In this document: positions 1 to 10,485 of the stretch, piece by piece
Layout: each line of letters begins with the position of its first letter
Numbering within the stretch: the first letter of the stretch is position 1
Assembly (NCBI GenBank): GCA_024636675.1
Contig: JAGXGM010000017.1
Location: 1-37,476 of the forward strand
Direction: 5' to 3'
Length of the DNA: 37,476 bases
DNA from: Hydrogenophilales bacterium
GTDB lineage: Bacteria > Pseudomonadota > Gammaproteobacteria > Burkholderiales > Thiobacillaceae
Program-made: the position numbers and the translations under genes
The notes under the pieces: model-generated
Told to the model about the DNA's origin: nothing
The model's input: the letters and a program-made list of their open reading frames with translations, nothing else
The model's database searches: none

Positions 1-32
1 CCGCACTCAGTCATACAGTTCTTTGAATCGAT

Positions 33-398
33 TCACAAGGCGGGGCTCGAAGCCTTCCCGCACCGATGGCGCTCTCCAAGAACCGTCGAGCCTGTGGTCT
101 GCTCGAAGTCAACCCACTGCTGAGGGCATTGATCCTCGCATTGCTTGAAGAGCCATTGGCCTATGACCGCGCTGGCCGCGCCGGTCGAATCGCCGTACTG
201 ACGTTGCACGAATTGCTCTTCCTGACAATTCCAGCGCTGTACCCGTATCGTCTTGCCGCCATCTGTCTGGGGCAACTGGTCCGCCACAGCCCTTTCATGC
301 GGCCCAGCTTCTTCAAAAACCCCTGTCTTCGGTGACTTCACCGGACTGGCTGCGTTGCCACCCAGCGACGAAAACCAGTCTTCTTGGCTGTCCGTCAC
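33..398 (-). CDS. Hypothetical protein, 121 aa
   Basis: I do not recognise a family. The frame starts at a GTG whose bases overlap the TGA stop of the preceding frame on the same strand (GTGA, 395-398), an arrangement typical of translationally coupled genes. This is the main reason to think it is real. The product is polar, with several Cys and Gln residues in the second half, and shows no signal peptide or membrane segment. Base use is less GC-rich than the ion-transport genes further right, which fits horizontally acquired DNA. It could also be chance coding in a degraded region. Confidence 0.3.
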   Translation of the reverse strand: MTDSQEDWFSSLGGNAASPVKSPKTGVFEEAGPHERAVADQLPQTDGGKTIRVQRWNCQEEQFVQRQYGDSTGAASAVIGQWLFKQCEDQCPQQWVDFEQTTGSTVLGERHRCGKASSPAL

Positions 399-532
399 CT
401 GGGCAGCGGGAGCCGACGACCACGAACGGCTGTTTCCGGGAGGTCCAGTTCAACGACTTTCTTTTCGCCATCTATCCGAACGTTGGCATTGTGTTGACTG
501 AGGGTCTCGCACGATCTGCAACGAGGGGTGGG
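395..532 (-). CDS. Small reading frame or C-terminal remnant upstream of the 33-398 gene
   Basis: A 45-codon open frame runs from just after a TAG (533-535) to a TGA at 395-397. It has no ATG, so it is either the C-terminal remnant of a broken gene or starts at a weak codon. The readable product is charged, contains RIDGEKKVVELDLPETAVRG and ends in a basic RGRRLPLPR tail. Its stop overlaps the GTG start of the next frame by four bases, so the two probably formed an operon. The family is not recognised. Confidence 0.25.
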   Translation of the reverse strand, partial: PTPRCRSCETLSQHNANVRIDGEKKVVELDLPETAVRGRRLPLPR

Positions 533-863
533 CTAAATGGCCCAAAGAAAGGGCAAATATGACCCAAGAAAACAGCTTCTCTGAGGCTGTTTCTAAAAAA
601 CTCGTCGGCTATCAACCTGTGCCGCTGTTTTGGGGGCACTTATTCAGCGAGCCCTAAGTCATGTCGGAATCCTTTGAGTCGCTCGAAACCCACGGCGCGC
701 GACTAGGATAGGCCGCCTTTGACTGCCCGTCAGCGAGTATTGGCGCCGCCAGAACGCAGTCCCATGGGGTGGCCGGGCCTCATTCGCCGGCACCGATCGG
801 CGCCACTTTCAGTGGCTTCGAAGCCCCACTCCTCGCGTCCATCCGGGGAGCCGAACCTGATGG
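533..863. other. No clear gene; degraded flank of the IS256 remnant
   Basis: I see no convincing coding sequence here. A small imperfect hairpin (arms 570-576 and 586-592) is present but has no clean T-run after it. The left end of the IS256 element and the first part of its transposase, which should lie here, are missing, so this is probably a deletion or recombination junction. Confidence 0.4.
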
Positions 864-1619
864 ATGATCAGCCGCTGCGCGCAAAAGCTCGATGAGGGGC
901 TTGAAGCCTGGCGCAACCGCCCCTTGGAAGAAACCCCTTACGTGCTGCTGGACGCGCGCTACGAGCGCGTGCGAGAAGCCGGTCAGGTAGTGGACTGCGC
1001 GGTGCTGGTCGCTGTGGGCGTCACCGCCAGCGGTCACCGGCGGGTGCTTGGTGTATCGGTCGCGCTGTCCGAAGCAGAAGTGCACTGGCGGGCGTTTCTG
1101 GACAGCCTGATTCAGCGCGGTCTGCGCGGGGTCAAGTTCATTGCCAGCGACGACCATGCTGGACTCAAGGCCGCGCGCAAGGCGATGTTCGCTGGTGTGC
1201 CCTGGCAGCGCTGCCAGTTTCACCTGCAGCACAACGCACAGGGCTATGTCTCCAAGCTCGATCAAAGGGTGCCGGTGGCGCGCACGATCCGATCCATCTT
1301 CAATGCACCGGATGCGAACGAGGCCACTCGGTTGCTGGGCTTGGCCGTGGAGGGCTGGCGTAGCGCGCATCCCAAGTTGGCGGCCTGGGCAGAGACGAAT
1401 CTGGTCGAGGGCTTTACGGTGTTTGGCTTGCCACCCGAACACCGCGTGCGTATGCGCACAACCAACGGCCTGGAGCGGTTGAACAAGGAGATAAAGCGCC
1501 GAACACGGGTCGCCCTGTTTCCCAACTCGGCAAGCTGTCTGCGCTTGGTCAGCGCCATCCTGGCCGAACAAGACGAGGAGTGGATGTCCGCAAAAATCTA
1601 CCTGACCATGAAACCCTGA
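864..1619 (+). pseudogene. IS256-family (mutator-type) transposase, N-terminally truncated
   Basis: This is a DDE transposase of the IS256/mutator family, which moves its own insertion sequence. The 251 residues keep the catalytic core: D30 in LLDARYERVRE, D96 in FIASDDHAGL, the C117/H120 pair in CQFHLQH, and E204 in TTNGLERLNKEIKRR. Full-length members have about 400 residues, so roughly the first 150, including the DNA-binding part, are missing. A TGA (858-860) lies in frame just upstream of the first ATG, and the sequence before it does not match the family. The element is therefore a 5'-deleted, probably inactive copy. The 3' end is normal and is followed by an AT-richer tail up to about 1686. 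Confidence 0.85.
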
Positions 1620-1686
1620 GCGCCGCGAATACACAACAGCCCAAAACCAGATTTCGAAAATTTACAGAAAAGAAGTTGCTTTATCT
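864..1686 (+). mobile_element. IS256-family insertion sequence remnant
   Basis: The remnant consists of the truncated transposase plus the right-hand untranslated tail (1620-1686), which is visibly AT-richer. The right end abuts the 3' end of a small secreted-protein gene on the other strand, whose last codon (TAG) seems to be supplied by the element. No matching left inverted repeat was found, so the exact ends are not set. Confidence 0.6.
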
Positions 1687-1936
1687 AGCCATACAGCGGA
1701 TAGCCATATCCGTAGTCGGATCCGCGCAGCCAGTAGCCGTCCTTTTGCATCTGGCTGTCGAAGGCGCGCAGATCGCTCAGGCATTTCTGCGCGGGCTGCC
1801 TGTTGGAGGCGGCCTTCGCGTCAGGAGACGGCTTGTGCACCGCGGTGGTTTCCAGCGCTGGAGCCGCGAGCAGTGGGGCGACGAAGCCAAAGCAAAAGAA
1901 CGCTGTCAGCGAAGTGGCAAGCGCTGCGCGTTTCAT
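1685..1936 (-). pseudogene. Small secreted protein, C-terminus cut by IS256
   Basis: The 83-aa product starts with a clear Sec signal peptide (MKR, a hydrophobic core, then a cleavage-like ALLAAPA at about residue 25). The mature part ends in an aromatic Gly/Tyr run (DYGYGYPLYG). From memory, similar small periplasmic proteins in Burkholderiales continue with more Gly/Tyr-rich sequence and a further folded region. Here the frame stops exactly where the IS256 tail begins, so the C-terminal part is probably lost. It is co-directional with the PRC-barrel gene upstream (starting at 2849), so the two may once have been one transcription unit. Function unknown. Confidence 0.6.
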
Positions 1937-2045
1937 GGTTCCTGTTTCCTGTTTCCTGTTTCCTTGTTGCGTTATGGCCCGAGTCGACCGGGTTGCGTGT
2001 ATAGCTTCAGACGCGGACCTGATGGCATTAAATTGCTGCTTCGCG

Positions 2046-2849
2046 CTACTCCCCGTTCTCCCAATAACCGGGACGGCCGTAGTGTTCGTAGATACCCGAT
2101 TCCTGCTTGCGATCCAGTGGCGCCGCTGCGTCGTAGGCCGGCGCGTCTTTCACCTCCTGCCGAGTGAGATTGACCAAAACCTTGGCGTCGGGCCAGCTCA
2201 CGTCCTGGATCCATTGCGGCGCGATCAGCACCTGGTGACCAAGCCACCAGTTGCTGGTGTCCACGATGAGGTATCGAATGGCCCAGGTCTCATCGTCGAC
2301 GAGCAAGCCCTGTACGTGGCCGATATCGCCATCACTCGCGTGGATGTGATAGTCCTTCACCGCTTCGCTACTGCGAAGGTGGGGGTCGTCATCCCGGTGC
2401 CGCGCCGCTTCGGCCCGCGCGAAATCTTCCTTCACTTTCGGCTTCATGACGGGCAGCGCACCAACGCCACCGTAGCCTGTCATTAGCATGCCCGGAGACA
2501 TTCCACCGGCCCAGAGCCCAGCACCACCCCAATAATAGGGATAACGGTAATACCCCGAGTACGTCGTCTCGTACTGCCGCGATACCGGCTTGTCGGTGTC
2601 GATGTCAGGGCTGTTCTTGACTTGCTCACGGGTCAGCGAGACCGGCAACCGCTTGGCGACCCAATCGGGCTTGCCGGCGGCAATGGGCGAGATCAGCACC
2701 TTGCGGCTGGACAGCCACGAGCCGACGTCGACGACGAGGTAGCGAATCACCCAGTCCTCATCATCGAAGTAGAGATCTTTCACGTCGCCGATGGCGCCAT
2801 CGGTGGCAACGACGGCGAGATCCTGCAGGTCTTTTGTTTGGCGAAGCAT
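2046..2849 (-). CDS. Double PRC-barrel domain protein
   Basis: The 267-aa product holds two PRC-barrel domains, at about residues 7-80 and 160-240. Each shows the pattern of a D-G-x-I-G strand, an acidic DDE[DT]W turn, an IRYL[VI]VD strand and a VLI[SA]P strand. The linker is rich in Gly, Tyr and Met and may be flexible. PRC-barrels occur in the photosynthetic reaction-centre H subunit and in RimM; free-standing double copies are common in stress loci of Burkholderiales, but their ligand is unknown. I chose the ATG at 2849 because a GTGAG-type ribosome site precedes it and the longer upstream frame adds only low-complexity basic residues. No signal peptide is seen, so it is probably cytoplasmic. 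Confidence 0.85.
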   Translation of the reverse strand: MLRQTKDLQDLAVVATDGAIGDVKDLYFDDEDWVIRYLVVDVGSWLSSRKVLISPIAAGKPDWVAKRLPVSLTREQVKNSPDIDTDKPVSRQYETTYSGYYRYPYYWGGAGLWAGGMSPGMLMTGYGGVGALPVMKPKVKEDFARAEAARHRDDDPHLRSSEAVKDYHIHASDGDIGHVQGLLVDDETWAIRYLIVDTSNWWLGHQVLIAPQWIQDVSWPDAKVLVNLTRQEVKDAPAYDAAAPLDRKQESGIYEHYGRPGYWENGE

Positions 2850-3115
2850 GGTGTTCTCACTTTCAAATGTTTTGAACGCAAAGCGTTCGACAAGGGCTAG
2901 GCCAGCGCACGGGGAGCATGGTGCATGTCCCGATGGACGGTGTCTCAGGGTACGGAAATGCAAGTATGCGCGTCTGGCGCCGCTGCGGCTGTGCGCTGAC
3001 GCACGGTGCGGCAACGAACAGAGCGCATCGGTTCGAGAACTTACACTGTAGTGATGCTCCGTTCAGCGCCAGCTTGGGCGCTTCGTCCGAGGCTCACGAG
3101 TTGAATGGAGGCTTC

Positions 3116-4453
3116 ATGAAAACACTGCTGCTGAAATATTGGTATAGCCTTCGATCCAGCTTGTGGTTCGTGCCGGCGACCATGGCGTGCCTGGCCGTGG
3201 CACTGGCCTTCTGCGCCGTCGAGATCGACAAGGCCGTCTCTGACGACTGGCTGCAGCGCCTGGGCTGGAGCTATTCGGGTGGCGCGGAAGGAGCAAGCTT
3301 GCTATTGGGCACCGTGGCCGGGTCGATGATCGCCATCGCCGGGACCGTGTTCTCGATGACGCTGGTGGCGTTGTCGCTGGCTTCGTCCCAGTTGGGCCCG
3401 CGCCTGCTGCGCAACTTCATGCGCAACACCGTCAACCAGGTGGTGCTGGGCACCTTCGTGGCCACGTTTGTCTACTGCCTGCTCGTGCTGCGCACCATCC
3501 GGCGCGCCGACGAGGTGGCATTCGTGCCGCATCTCTCCATCAGCATCGGCGTGGTGCTCGCCATTGCCAGCATTGGAGTGCTGATCTATTTCATCCATCA
3601 CGTCTCGGTCGCGATCCAGGCGGATGAGGTCGTGACACGGGTCGGCAGGGAACTGGACGAGGGGATCGACCGGCTGTTTCCCGACGACCTGGGCAAGCCT
3701 GGATCCGAAGCCGTGAGAGCACCCGGCGCAGCCGACCTGCCAGCGGCGTTTGCGCGCGAGGCGCGGCCAGTGGGCGCCGCCGAAGGCGGCTATCTCCAAC
3801 TGATCGATGCCGACGCCCTGATGGATCTGGCCTGCGAGGAAGATCTGCTCCTGCGGCTGGAGCACCGGCCGGGGCACTACCTCGTCAAAGGCCAGGCGCT
3901 GGTGATGGTCTGGCCCGGGGATCGTGTCACGGAAGCCCTGGTGGGCAAGATGAACGCTGCCTTCGTGCTCGGCAACCGGCGCACGGACACCCAGGATGTC
4001 GAGTACTCCTTCCGCCAGCTGGTCGAGATCGCCGTGCGGGCGCTGTCCCCGGGCATCAACGACCCGTTCACGGCGATCGCCTGCGTGGATCGACTGGGAT
4101 CGGCCCTGTGCCGCCTGTCCCGACGCGACATGCCATCAGCCCTCCGATTCGACCCTCACGGGCGACTGCGGATGGTGGCGCCGGGATCTTCGTTTGAAGG
4201 GATCCTTGACCTGGCCTTCAATCAGATCAGGCAAAGCTCCCGCTCGAACCCGGCCGTGACGATCCGCATGCTCGATGCCATCGCCCAGATCGCCGGCCAC
4301 CTGCAACGCGCGCAGGACACGGCCTGCCTCCAGCGCCACGCCGACATGATCGTCAGAGGGGCGCGAGAAGCCGTGCCGGAAGCGGACGATCTGCTCGCCG
4401 TCGAGACGCGCTTCACGGCGGCGACCCAGGCGTTGCGCGAGCCTCACGGCTGA
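3116..4453 (+). CDS. DUF2254 family membrane protein
   Basis: The 445-aa inner-membrane protein has four predicted membrane segments in the N-terminal third (about residues 18-36, 61-88, 105-126 and 139-162). The QLGPRLLRNF stretch after the second segment is the recognisable DUF2254 signature. The C-terminal 270 residues are soluble and presumably cytoplasmic. No biochemical function is established for the family. The ATG at 3116 has a GGAGG ribosome site at 3108-3112. The gene is divergent from the PRC-barrel gene across a 266-bp gap that should hold both promoters, and convergent with nhaA, with 28 bases between the stops. The company of nhaA and the N-ATPase suggests an envelope or ion-stress role, which is inference. 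Confidence 0.85.
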   Translation: MKTLLLKYWYSLRSSLWFVPATMACLAVALAFCAVEIDKAVSDDWLQRLGWSYSGGAEGASLLLGTVAGSMIAIAGTVFSMTLVALSLASSQLGPRLLRNFMRNTVNQVVLGTFVATFVYCLLVLRTIRRADEVAFVPHLSISIGVVLAIASIGVLIYFIHHVSVAIQADEVVTRVGRELDEGIDRLFPDDLGKPGSEAVRAPGAADLPAAFAREARPVGAAEGGYLQLIDADALMDLACEEDLLLRLEHRPGHYLVKGQALVMVWPGDRVTEALVGKMNAAFVLGNRRTDTQDVEYSFRQLVEIAVRALSPGINDPFTAIACVDRLGSALCRLSRRDMPSALRFDPHGRLRMVAPGSSFEGILDLAFNQIRQSSRSNPAVTIRMLDAIAQIAGHLQRAQDTACLQRHADMIVRGAREAVPEADDLLAVETRFTAATQALREPHG

Positions 4454-4481
4454 CGCAACGACGGGTCTCGCAGTCAACAAC

Positions 4482-5858
4482 TCACTCCGGGCCAGGCGCC
4501 TGCGTCGCCTTCGACGTCAGCAGAATGGCGATACCGAGCGCTGCGGCCAGCAACGAACCGATCAGGATGGCCAGTTGGGCCTCGCGCTCGAAGTCCGTGC
4601 CGGCAAACGCCAAGCCGCTGATAAACAGCGCCATGGTGAAGCCAATGCCGGCCAGGAAGGCGGTGCCGATCAGGTGCCGCCAGGTCGCCCCCTCGGGCAG
4701 CACCGCCAGCCCGGTCTTCACCGCCAGCCAGCTGGCCAGGCCGATGCCGACCGATTTGCCGAGCACGAGCCCGACCATGATGCCCAACGGCACGGCCGTC
4801 GACAGCGTGCCCAACACCGTGGCGTCGATCGCGACCCCTGCATTGAACAAACCGAATGCCGGGAGGATGCCGTAGGTGATCCACGGCTGCACCACGTGCT
4901 CGAAACGCTGCAGTGGTGCGGTGGCGGCGTCGAGGCTGCCCCCGATCGCGCCGATGATGGCGACACGGTCGGGATCCAACGCGTCGGGCTCGGTGTCCAG
5001 GGCCTGGGCTTCGATGCTGTCGGCGCCGCGGCGGATCACCTGCGGCAGTGCGCCCGGCACGATCTTCACGCGCGCAGGCACGAACAGCGCCGTGAGCACA
5101 CCGGCCAGTGTCGCGTGCAGACCGGACATGTAGAAGCCGGCCCACAGGCCCAGCCCGAGAATCAGGTAGACAGATCCCCGGTTGGCCCCGATGCGGTTGG
5201 CCACCCACAGCGCCAGCAGGAAGGCGACGATCAGGGCGACGCCGCGCCACTCGATCGACGCGGTGTAGAAGATCGCAATGACCAGCAGCGCGCCGAGGTC
5301 GTCGACGATGGCCAGCGCAACCAGGAAGACCTTCAGTGCTTCGGGGATGCGCGAGCCCAGGACAGCCAGCGCACCGAGCGCAAAGGCGATGTCGGTCGCC
5401 ATCGGAATGCCCCAACCCTTGGCGCCGGCGCCATTGAAGTTGAACCCGACATAGATCAGCGCCGGGACCACCATGCCACCGACGGCGGCCACGATCGGCA
5501 GCATCGCCTTGCGCCGTTCGGCCAGTTCACCGACCAGAAACTCGCGCTTGATCTCGAGCCCGACGCCGAAGAAGAAGATCGCCATCAGGCCGTCGTTGAT
5601 CCAATGGCGAAGGTCCAGGCGCAACACCTGTTCGCCCAGTGATATGGCAAGCGGAACGCCCAGCATCTGCCAGTAGGCTGCTGCCCACGGCGAGTTGGCC
5701 CAGGCGAGCGCCAGGATGGCGCAGCCCAGCAGCACCAGGCCGCCGGATGCCTGCCGTTGTGCGAACAGCTGGAATGGCCGCGCCACGCTGTCCCCTGCGC
5801 GCTCAGCGTCCGACTGACCCAGCAACTCTTCGTCACGAGCCAGACCGCCCGGATTCAT
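4482..5858 (-). CDS. nhaA: Na+/H+ antiporter NhaA
   Basis: NhaA exchanges cytoplasmic Na+ (or Li+) for external H+ across the inner membrane. Hallmarks present are the ion-binding Asp pair in ALAIVDDLGALLVIAIFYT (equivalent to E. coli D163/D164), the MATDIAFALGAL segment with the D133 equivalent, and a Lys in LVLGKSVGIGL matching K300 of the late helix. The ATG at 5858 gives 458 residues, longer than E. coli NhaA (388), with about 35 extra polar residues at the N-terminus. A GTG at 5972 would add 38 more residues but has no ribosome site. The gene is divergent from the N-ATPase operon across 281 bp, so the two ion-transport units may share a regulatory region. Confidence 0.93.
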   Translation of the reverse strand: MNPGGLARDEELLGQSDAERAGDSVARPFQLFAQRQASGGLVLLGCAILALAWANSPWAAAYWQMLGVPLAISLGEQVLRLDLRHWINDGLMAIFFFGVGLEIKREFLVGELAERRKAMLPIVAAVGGMVVPALIYVGFNFNGAGAKGWGIPMATDIAFALGALAVLGSRIPEALKVFLVALAIVDDLGALLVIAIFYTASIEWRGVALIVAFLLALWVANRIGANRGSVYLILGLGLWAGFYMSGLHATLAGVLTALFVPARVKIVPGALPQVIRRGADSIEAQALDTEPDALDPDRVAIIGAIGGSLDAATAPLQRFEHVVQPWITYGILPAFGLFNAGVAIDATVLGTLSTAVPLGIMVGLVLGKSVGIGLASWLAVKTGLAVLPEGATWRHLIGTAFLAGIGFTMALFISGLAFAGTDFEREAQLAILIGSLLAAALGIAILLTSKATQAPGPE

Positions 5859-7981
<2,123 letters not shown>

Positions 7982-7985
<4 letters not shown>

Positions 7986-8329
7986 GTCAGGACCCGAAGC
8001 GCCTGCCACCGGGCTCGGACCCGGCCCGTCCGACCCTGGCCAACCAGGTCGGCGCCAAAGCTTCGCGCAAGCTCAAGGCGCGCCGCAGCGGCACGCCAGG
8101 GGTCTGGTTCGGCCTCGGCATGATGGGGTTGATCGGCTGGTCGGTCGCGGTGCCGACGCTGCTGGGCGCTGCGCTCGGCCTTTGGCTGGACCAGCGCTAT
8201 CCGGGTGGGCGCTCGTGGACGTTGGCGCTGCTGGTGGCGGGGCTGGCCATCGGCTGCCTGAACGCCTGGCATTGGGTCTCCCGGGAGGACCAGGCGATGC
8301 GCGACGAGCGGGAGGGCTCCGATGACTGA
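7982..8329 (+). CDS. atpQ: N-type ATPase accessory membrane protein AtpQ (AtpZ/AtpI-like)
   Basis: The 115-aa protein has a basic cytoplasmic N-terminus and two membrane helices (about residues 45-67 and 74-95), separated by the short LDQRYPGGRSW turn typical of AtpZ/AtpI-like proteins. In N-ATPase operons this second-position small protein is called AtpQ. It is proposed to help assemble the rotor ring or transport ions, but its exact role is unsettled. It is coupled to atpC by a four-base overlap and its end overlaps atpR by eight bases. Confidence 0.85.
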
Positions 8330-8690
8330 TGCCGGCCTTTGGGCCCCGAACTGGGCCGCGGCCTGGGCAGCGGCACCTGAGTCGCCGGTGGTGGCAGGCG
8401 CGGCCATGCTGGCGGGCGCTGCGCTGGGGGCCGTCTTTTTCGGCGGGCTGTGGTGGACGGTGCAACGGGGTGCGGCGTCAGCGGCACCGGGGCGCTGGTT
8501 CCTCGGCAGCCTCGTCTTGCGCACCGCCATCGTGCTGGCCGGGTTCTACGTCGTCGGTGCCGGCCAGCCTGTGCGGCTGGGCCTGTGCCTGCTCGGCTTC
8601 CTGTTGGCGCGCGCCATCGTTCTTAGCACGACACGACCGACCCCTGCCGCAGCGGCGCCGCCGGTGTCCAGGGCACCCCCATGCGCCTGA
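8322..8690 (+). CDS. atpR: N-type ATPase subunit AtpR
   Basis: The 122-aa hydrophobic protein has three predicted membrane segments (about residues 22-42, 56-76 and 81-101), the expected topology of AtpR, a subunit found only in N-type operons. A conserved Arg in the second segment region (FLGSLVLRTAIVLAGFY) fits the proposal that AtpR contacts the acidic site of the c subunit. Sequence similarity is weak within this family, so the assignment rests mostly on topology and position between atpQ and atpB. The end overlaps atpB by ten bases. Confidence 0.85.
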   Translation: MTDAGLWAPNWAAAWAAAPESPVVAGAAMLAGAALGAVFFGGLWWTVQRGAASAAPGRWFLGSLVLRTAIVLAGFYVVGAGQPVRLGLCLLGFLLARAIVLSTTRPTPAAAAPPVSRAPPCA

Positions 8691-9376
8691 CACCGGATCA
8701 GTGGATCTTCTGGCAGCACGGCTTCTTCAAGCTGAATGCCACCATCGTGTTCACCTGGGCGCTGATGGCGGTGCTGGTGCTGGGGGCCACGCTCATCACG
8801 CGCCGTCTCGCTACTGGCCATGAACGCTCGCGCTGGCAGAACCTGCTGGAGATCGTCGTCACCGCGATCATGGGGCAGATCGAAGACGTCGGCCTGAAGG
8901 AGCCGCGCCGCTACCTCGGGTTTCTCGGCACGCTGTTCCTGTTCGTCGCCGCTGCAGCGCTGGCCACCATGGTGCCCGGCTACGAGCCGCCCACTGCGTC
9001 CCTGTCGACCACCGCAGCGCTCGCCCTGTGCGTGCTGGTTGCGGTGCCGTTGTTCGGTATCTCGGGCCAGGGCCTGGCTGCCTACCTGAAGTCGTATGTG
9101 CAGCCGACGCCGATCATGCTGCCATTCAATCTGATCAGCGAGGTCTCGCGCACGCTGGCGCTGGCCGTGCGCCTGTTCGGCAACATGATGAGCGGGGCCA
9201 TGATCATCGCCATCCTGCTGTCCATTACGCCCTTCCTCTTCCCGATCGTGATGACGGTGCTGGGCTTGCTCACCGGCATGGTGCAGGCCTACATCTTCAC
9301 CATCCTGGCGGCGGTCTACATCGCCGCCGCCACGCACAGCAGCAAGCCCAAGCCGTCCCCGACGGCCGCGAACTGA
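8681..9376 (+). CDS. atpB: N-type ATPase subunit a
   Basis: This membrane stator subunit forms the two ion half-channels. It is 231 residues long with about five membrane helices. The essential Arg is R164 in LALAVRLFGNMMSG, corresponding to R210 of E. coli subunit a, with FNLISEVSRTLA just before it. The following helix GLLTGMVQAYIFTILAAVY is the usual last one. It overlaps atpR and is followed by a 41-base gap to atpE. Confidence 0.95.
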   Translation: MRLTPDQWIFWQHGFFKLNATIVFTWALMAVLVLGATLITRRLATGHERSRWQNLLEIVVTAIMGQIEDVGLKEPRRYLGFLGTLFLFVAAAALATMVPGYEPPTASLSTTAALALCVLVAVPLFGISGQGLAAYLKSYVQPTPIMLPFNLISEVSRTLALAVRLFGNMMSGAMIIAILLSITPFLFPIVMTVLGLLTGMVQAYIFTILAAVYIAAATHSSKPKPSPTAAN

Positions 9377-9417
9377 GGCGGTCCGCGGCCACCCATTCAT
9401 CATTTCAAGGACTTCCC

Positions 9418-9708
9418 ATGGACTCTCTCACCTGGATCGCCGTCGCTTCCATCATCATGGCCGGCCTGACCACCGGCTTCGGCACGATGGGGCCGGCGCT
9501 GGCCGAGGGCAGAGCAGTGGCGGTGGCGCTCACGTCGCTGGCCCAGCAACCCGATGCGTCGGCCACCATCACCCGCACGCTGTTCGTCGGCCTGGCGATG
9601 ATTGAGTCGACCGCCATCTACTGCTTCGTGGTGTCGATGATCCTGATCTTCGCCAACCCGTTCTGGAATGCCGCGGTCGCGGCCGCCGCCCAGGCGGCAG
9701 GAAAGTAG
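9418..9708 (+). CDS. atpE: N-type ATPase subunit c (rotor ring)
   Basis: The 96-aa two-helix proteolipid forms the rotor ring. The ion site is visible: E30 in the first helix (GPALAEGR, at the position of Q32 in the Na+-binding Ilyobacter c subunit) and E63-S64-T65 plus Y68 (MIESTAIY) in the second. The E-S-T...Y pattern is the classical Na+ signature. However, a related Burkholderia N-ATPase ring with two carboxylates has been reported to bind H+, so ion specificity cannot be read from the motif alone. The start is the ATG at 9418, preceded by AAGGA at 9407-9411. Confidence 0.95.
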   Translation: MDSLTWIAVASIIMAGLTTGFGTMGPALAEGRAVAVALTSLAQQPDASATITRTLFVGLAMIESTAIYCFVVSMILIFANPFWNAAVAAAAQAAGK

Positions 9709-9711
9709 ACC

Positions 9712-10485
9712 GTGCTCATCGACTGGTTCACCGTTGGGGCACAGCTGCTGAACTTCATCGTCCTGGTGTGGTTGATGAAGCGCTTTTTGTACCAGCCGGT
9801 GCTGGACGCCATTGCGGCACGGGAGCAGAAGATCGCAGCGCAACTGGCGGACGCCGCCGCGACCAAGGAAAAAGCTCACCAACAGCAGGACGAGTTCCAG
9901 ACAAAGAACCAGGCTTTCGACGAACAGCGTGCCGAGTTGCTGCGCGAGGCCAGGGACGCAGCGAAGGCCGAACGCGAGCGCCTGCAACGCGAAGCCCGCG
10001 AGGCGGCCGATGCTGCGAGCGCCCAGCGCGCGAAAGCGCTGCTGACCGACGCGCAGCACCTGCACGCCGAGATCGCCCGCCACACGCAGCAGCAGGTGTT
10101 CGACATCTCGCGCCGGGTGCTCGGTGACCTCGCCGGGCTCAGTCTGGAGCAGCGGATGTGCGAGGTCTTCATCCAGCGCCTGCAGGCCGTCGAGGGCCCC
10201 GCGCTGGCCACACTCGGCGCGGCACTCCAGGCAGTGTCCGAAGCCGAGCCGGCCTTGCTGCGCAGCGCCTTCGAACTGCCGGCGCCGCAGCGTGCCGCGA
10301 TCCAGGCGGCCTTGGATGAATCTTTCGGGCAGCCGATTCCGCTGCAGTTCGAGGCCACGCCGGAGCTGGTCAGCGGCATTGAACTCAGCGCGCCGGGGCA
10401 AAAGCTGGCCTGGAGCATTTCGGACTACCTCGGCGCCCTGTCATCTGGCCTGGAAGAGCGGCTCGGCGTGACGGAGCCCGCGTGA
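9712..10485 (+). CDS. atpF: N-type ATPase subunit b, with delta-like C-terminal domain
   Basis: This peripheral-stalk subunit has 257 residues, where a plain b subunit has about 156. Residues 8-28 form the membrane anchor, residues 35-130 a charged Ala/Glu/Arg-rich coiled coil, and residues from about 130 to the end a globular part. The last stretch ([19 protein letters not shown] followed by [16 protein letters not shown]) resembles the C-terminal domain of subunit delta/OSCP. The operon has no separate delta gene, so this protein probably supplies that function. The start is a GTG four bases after atpE, and its stop overlaps the GTG start of atpA (GTGA). Confidence 0.92.
   Translation: MLIDWFTVGAQLLNFIVLVWLMKRFLYQPVLDAIAAREQKIAAQLADAAATKEKAHQQQDEFQTKNQAFDEQRAELLREARDAAKAERERLQREAREAADAASAQRAKALLTDAQHLHAEIARHTQQQVFDISRRVLGDLAGLSLEQRMCEVFIQRLQAVEGPALATLGAALQAVSEAEPALLRSAFELPAPQRAAIQAALDESFGQPIPLQFEATPELVSGIELSAPGQKLAWSISDYLGALSSGLEERLGVTEPA

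Noticed and set aside
570..592. Rho-independent terminator in the left flank
   Set aside because: A seven-to-nine-pair imperfect stem without a clean T-run in either direction.
780..1634. Long minus-strand frame opposite the IS256 transposase
   Set aside because: The plus-strand frame carries all the DDE and Cys/His motifs of the transposase; the reverse product shows no domain.
4575..5642. Long plus-strand frame opposite nhaA
   Set aside because: Low-complexity Gln/Arg/Asp-rich translation with no family signature; it mirrors the nhaA codons.
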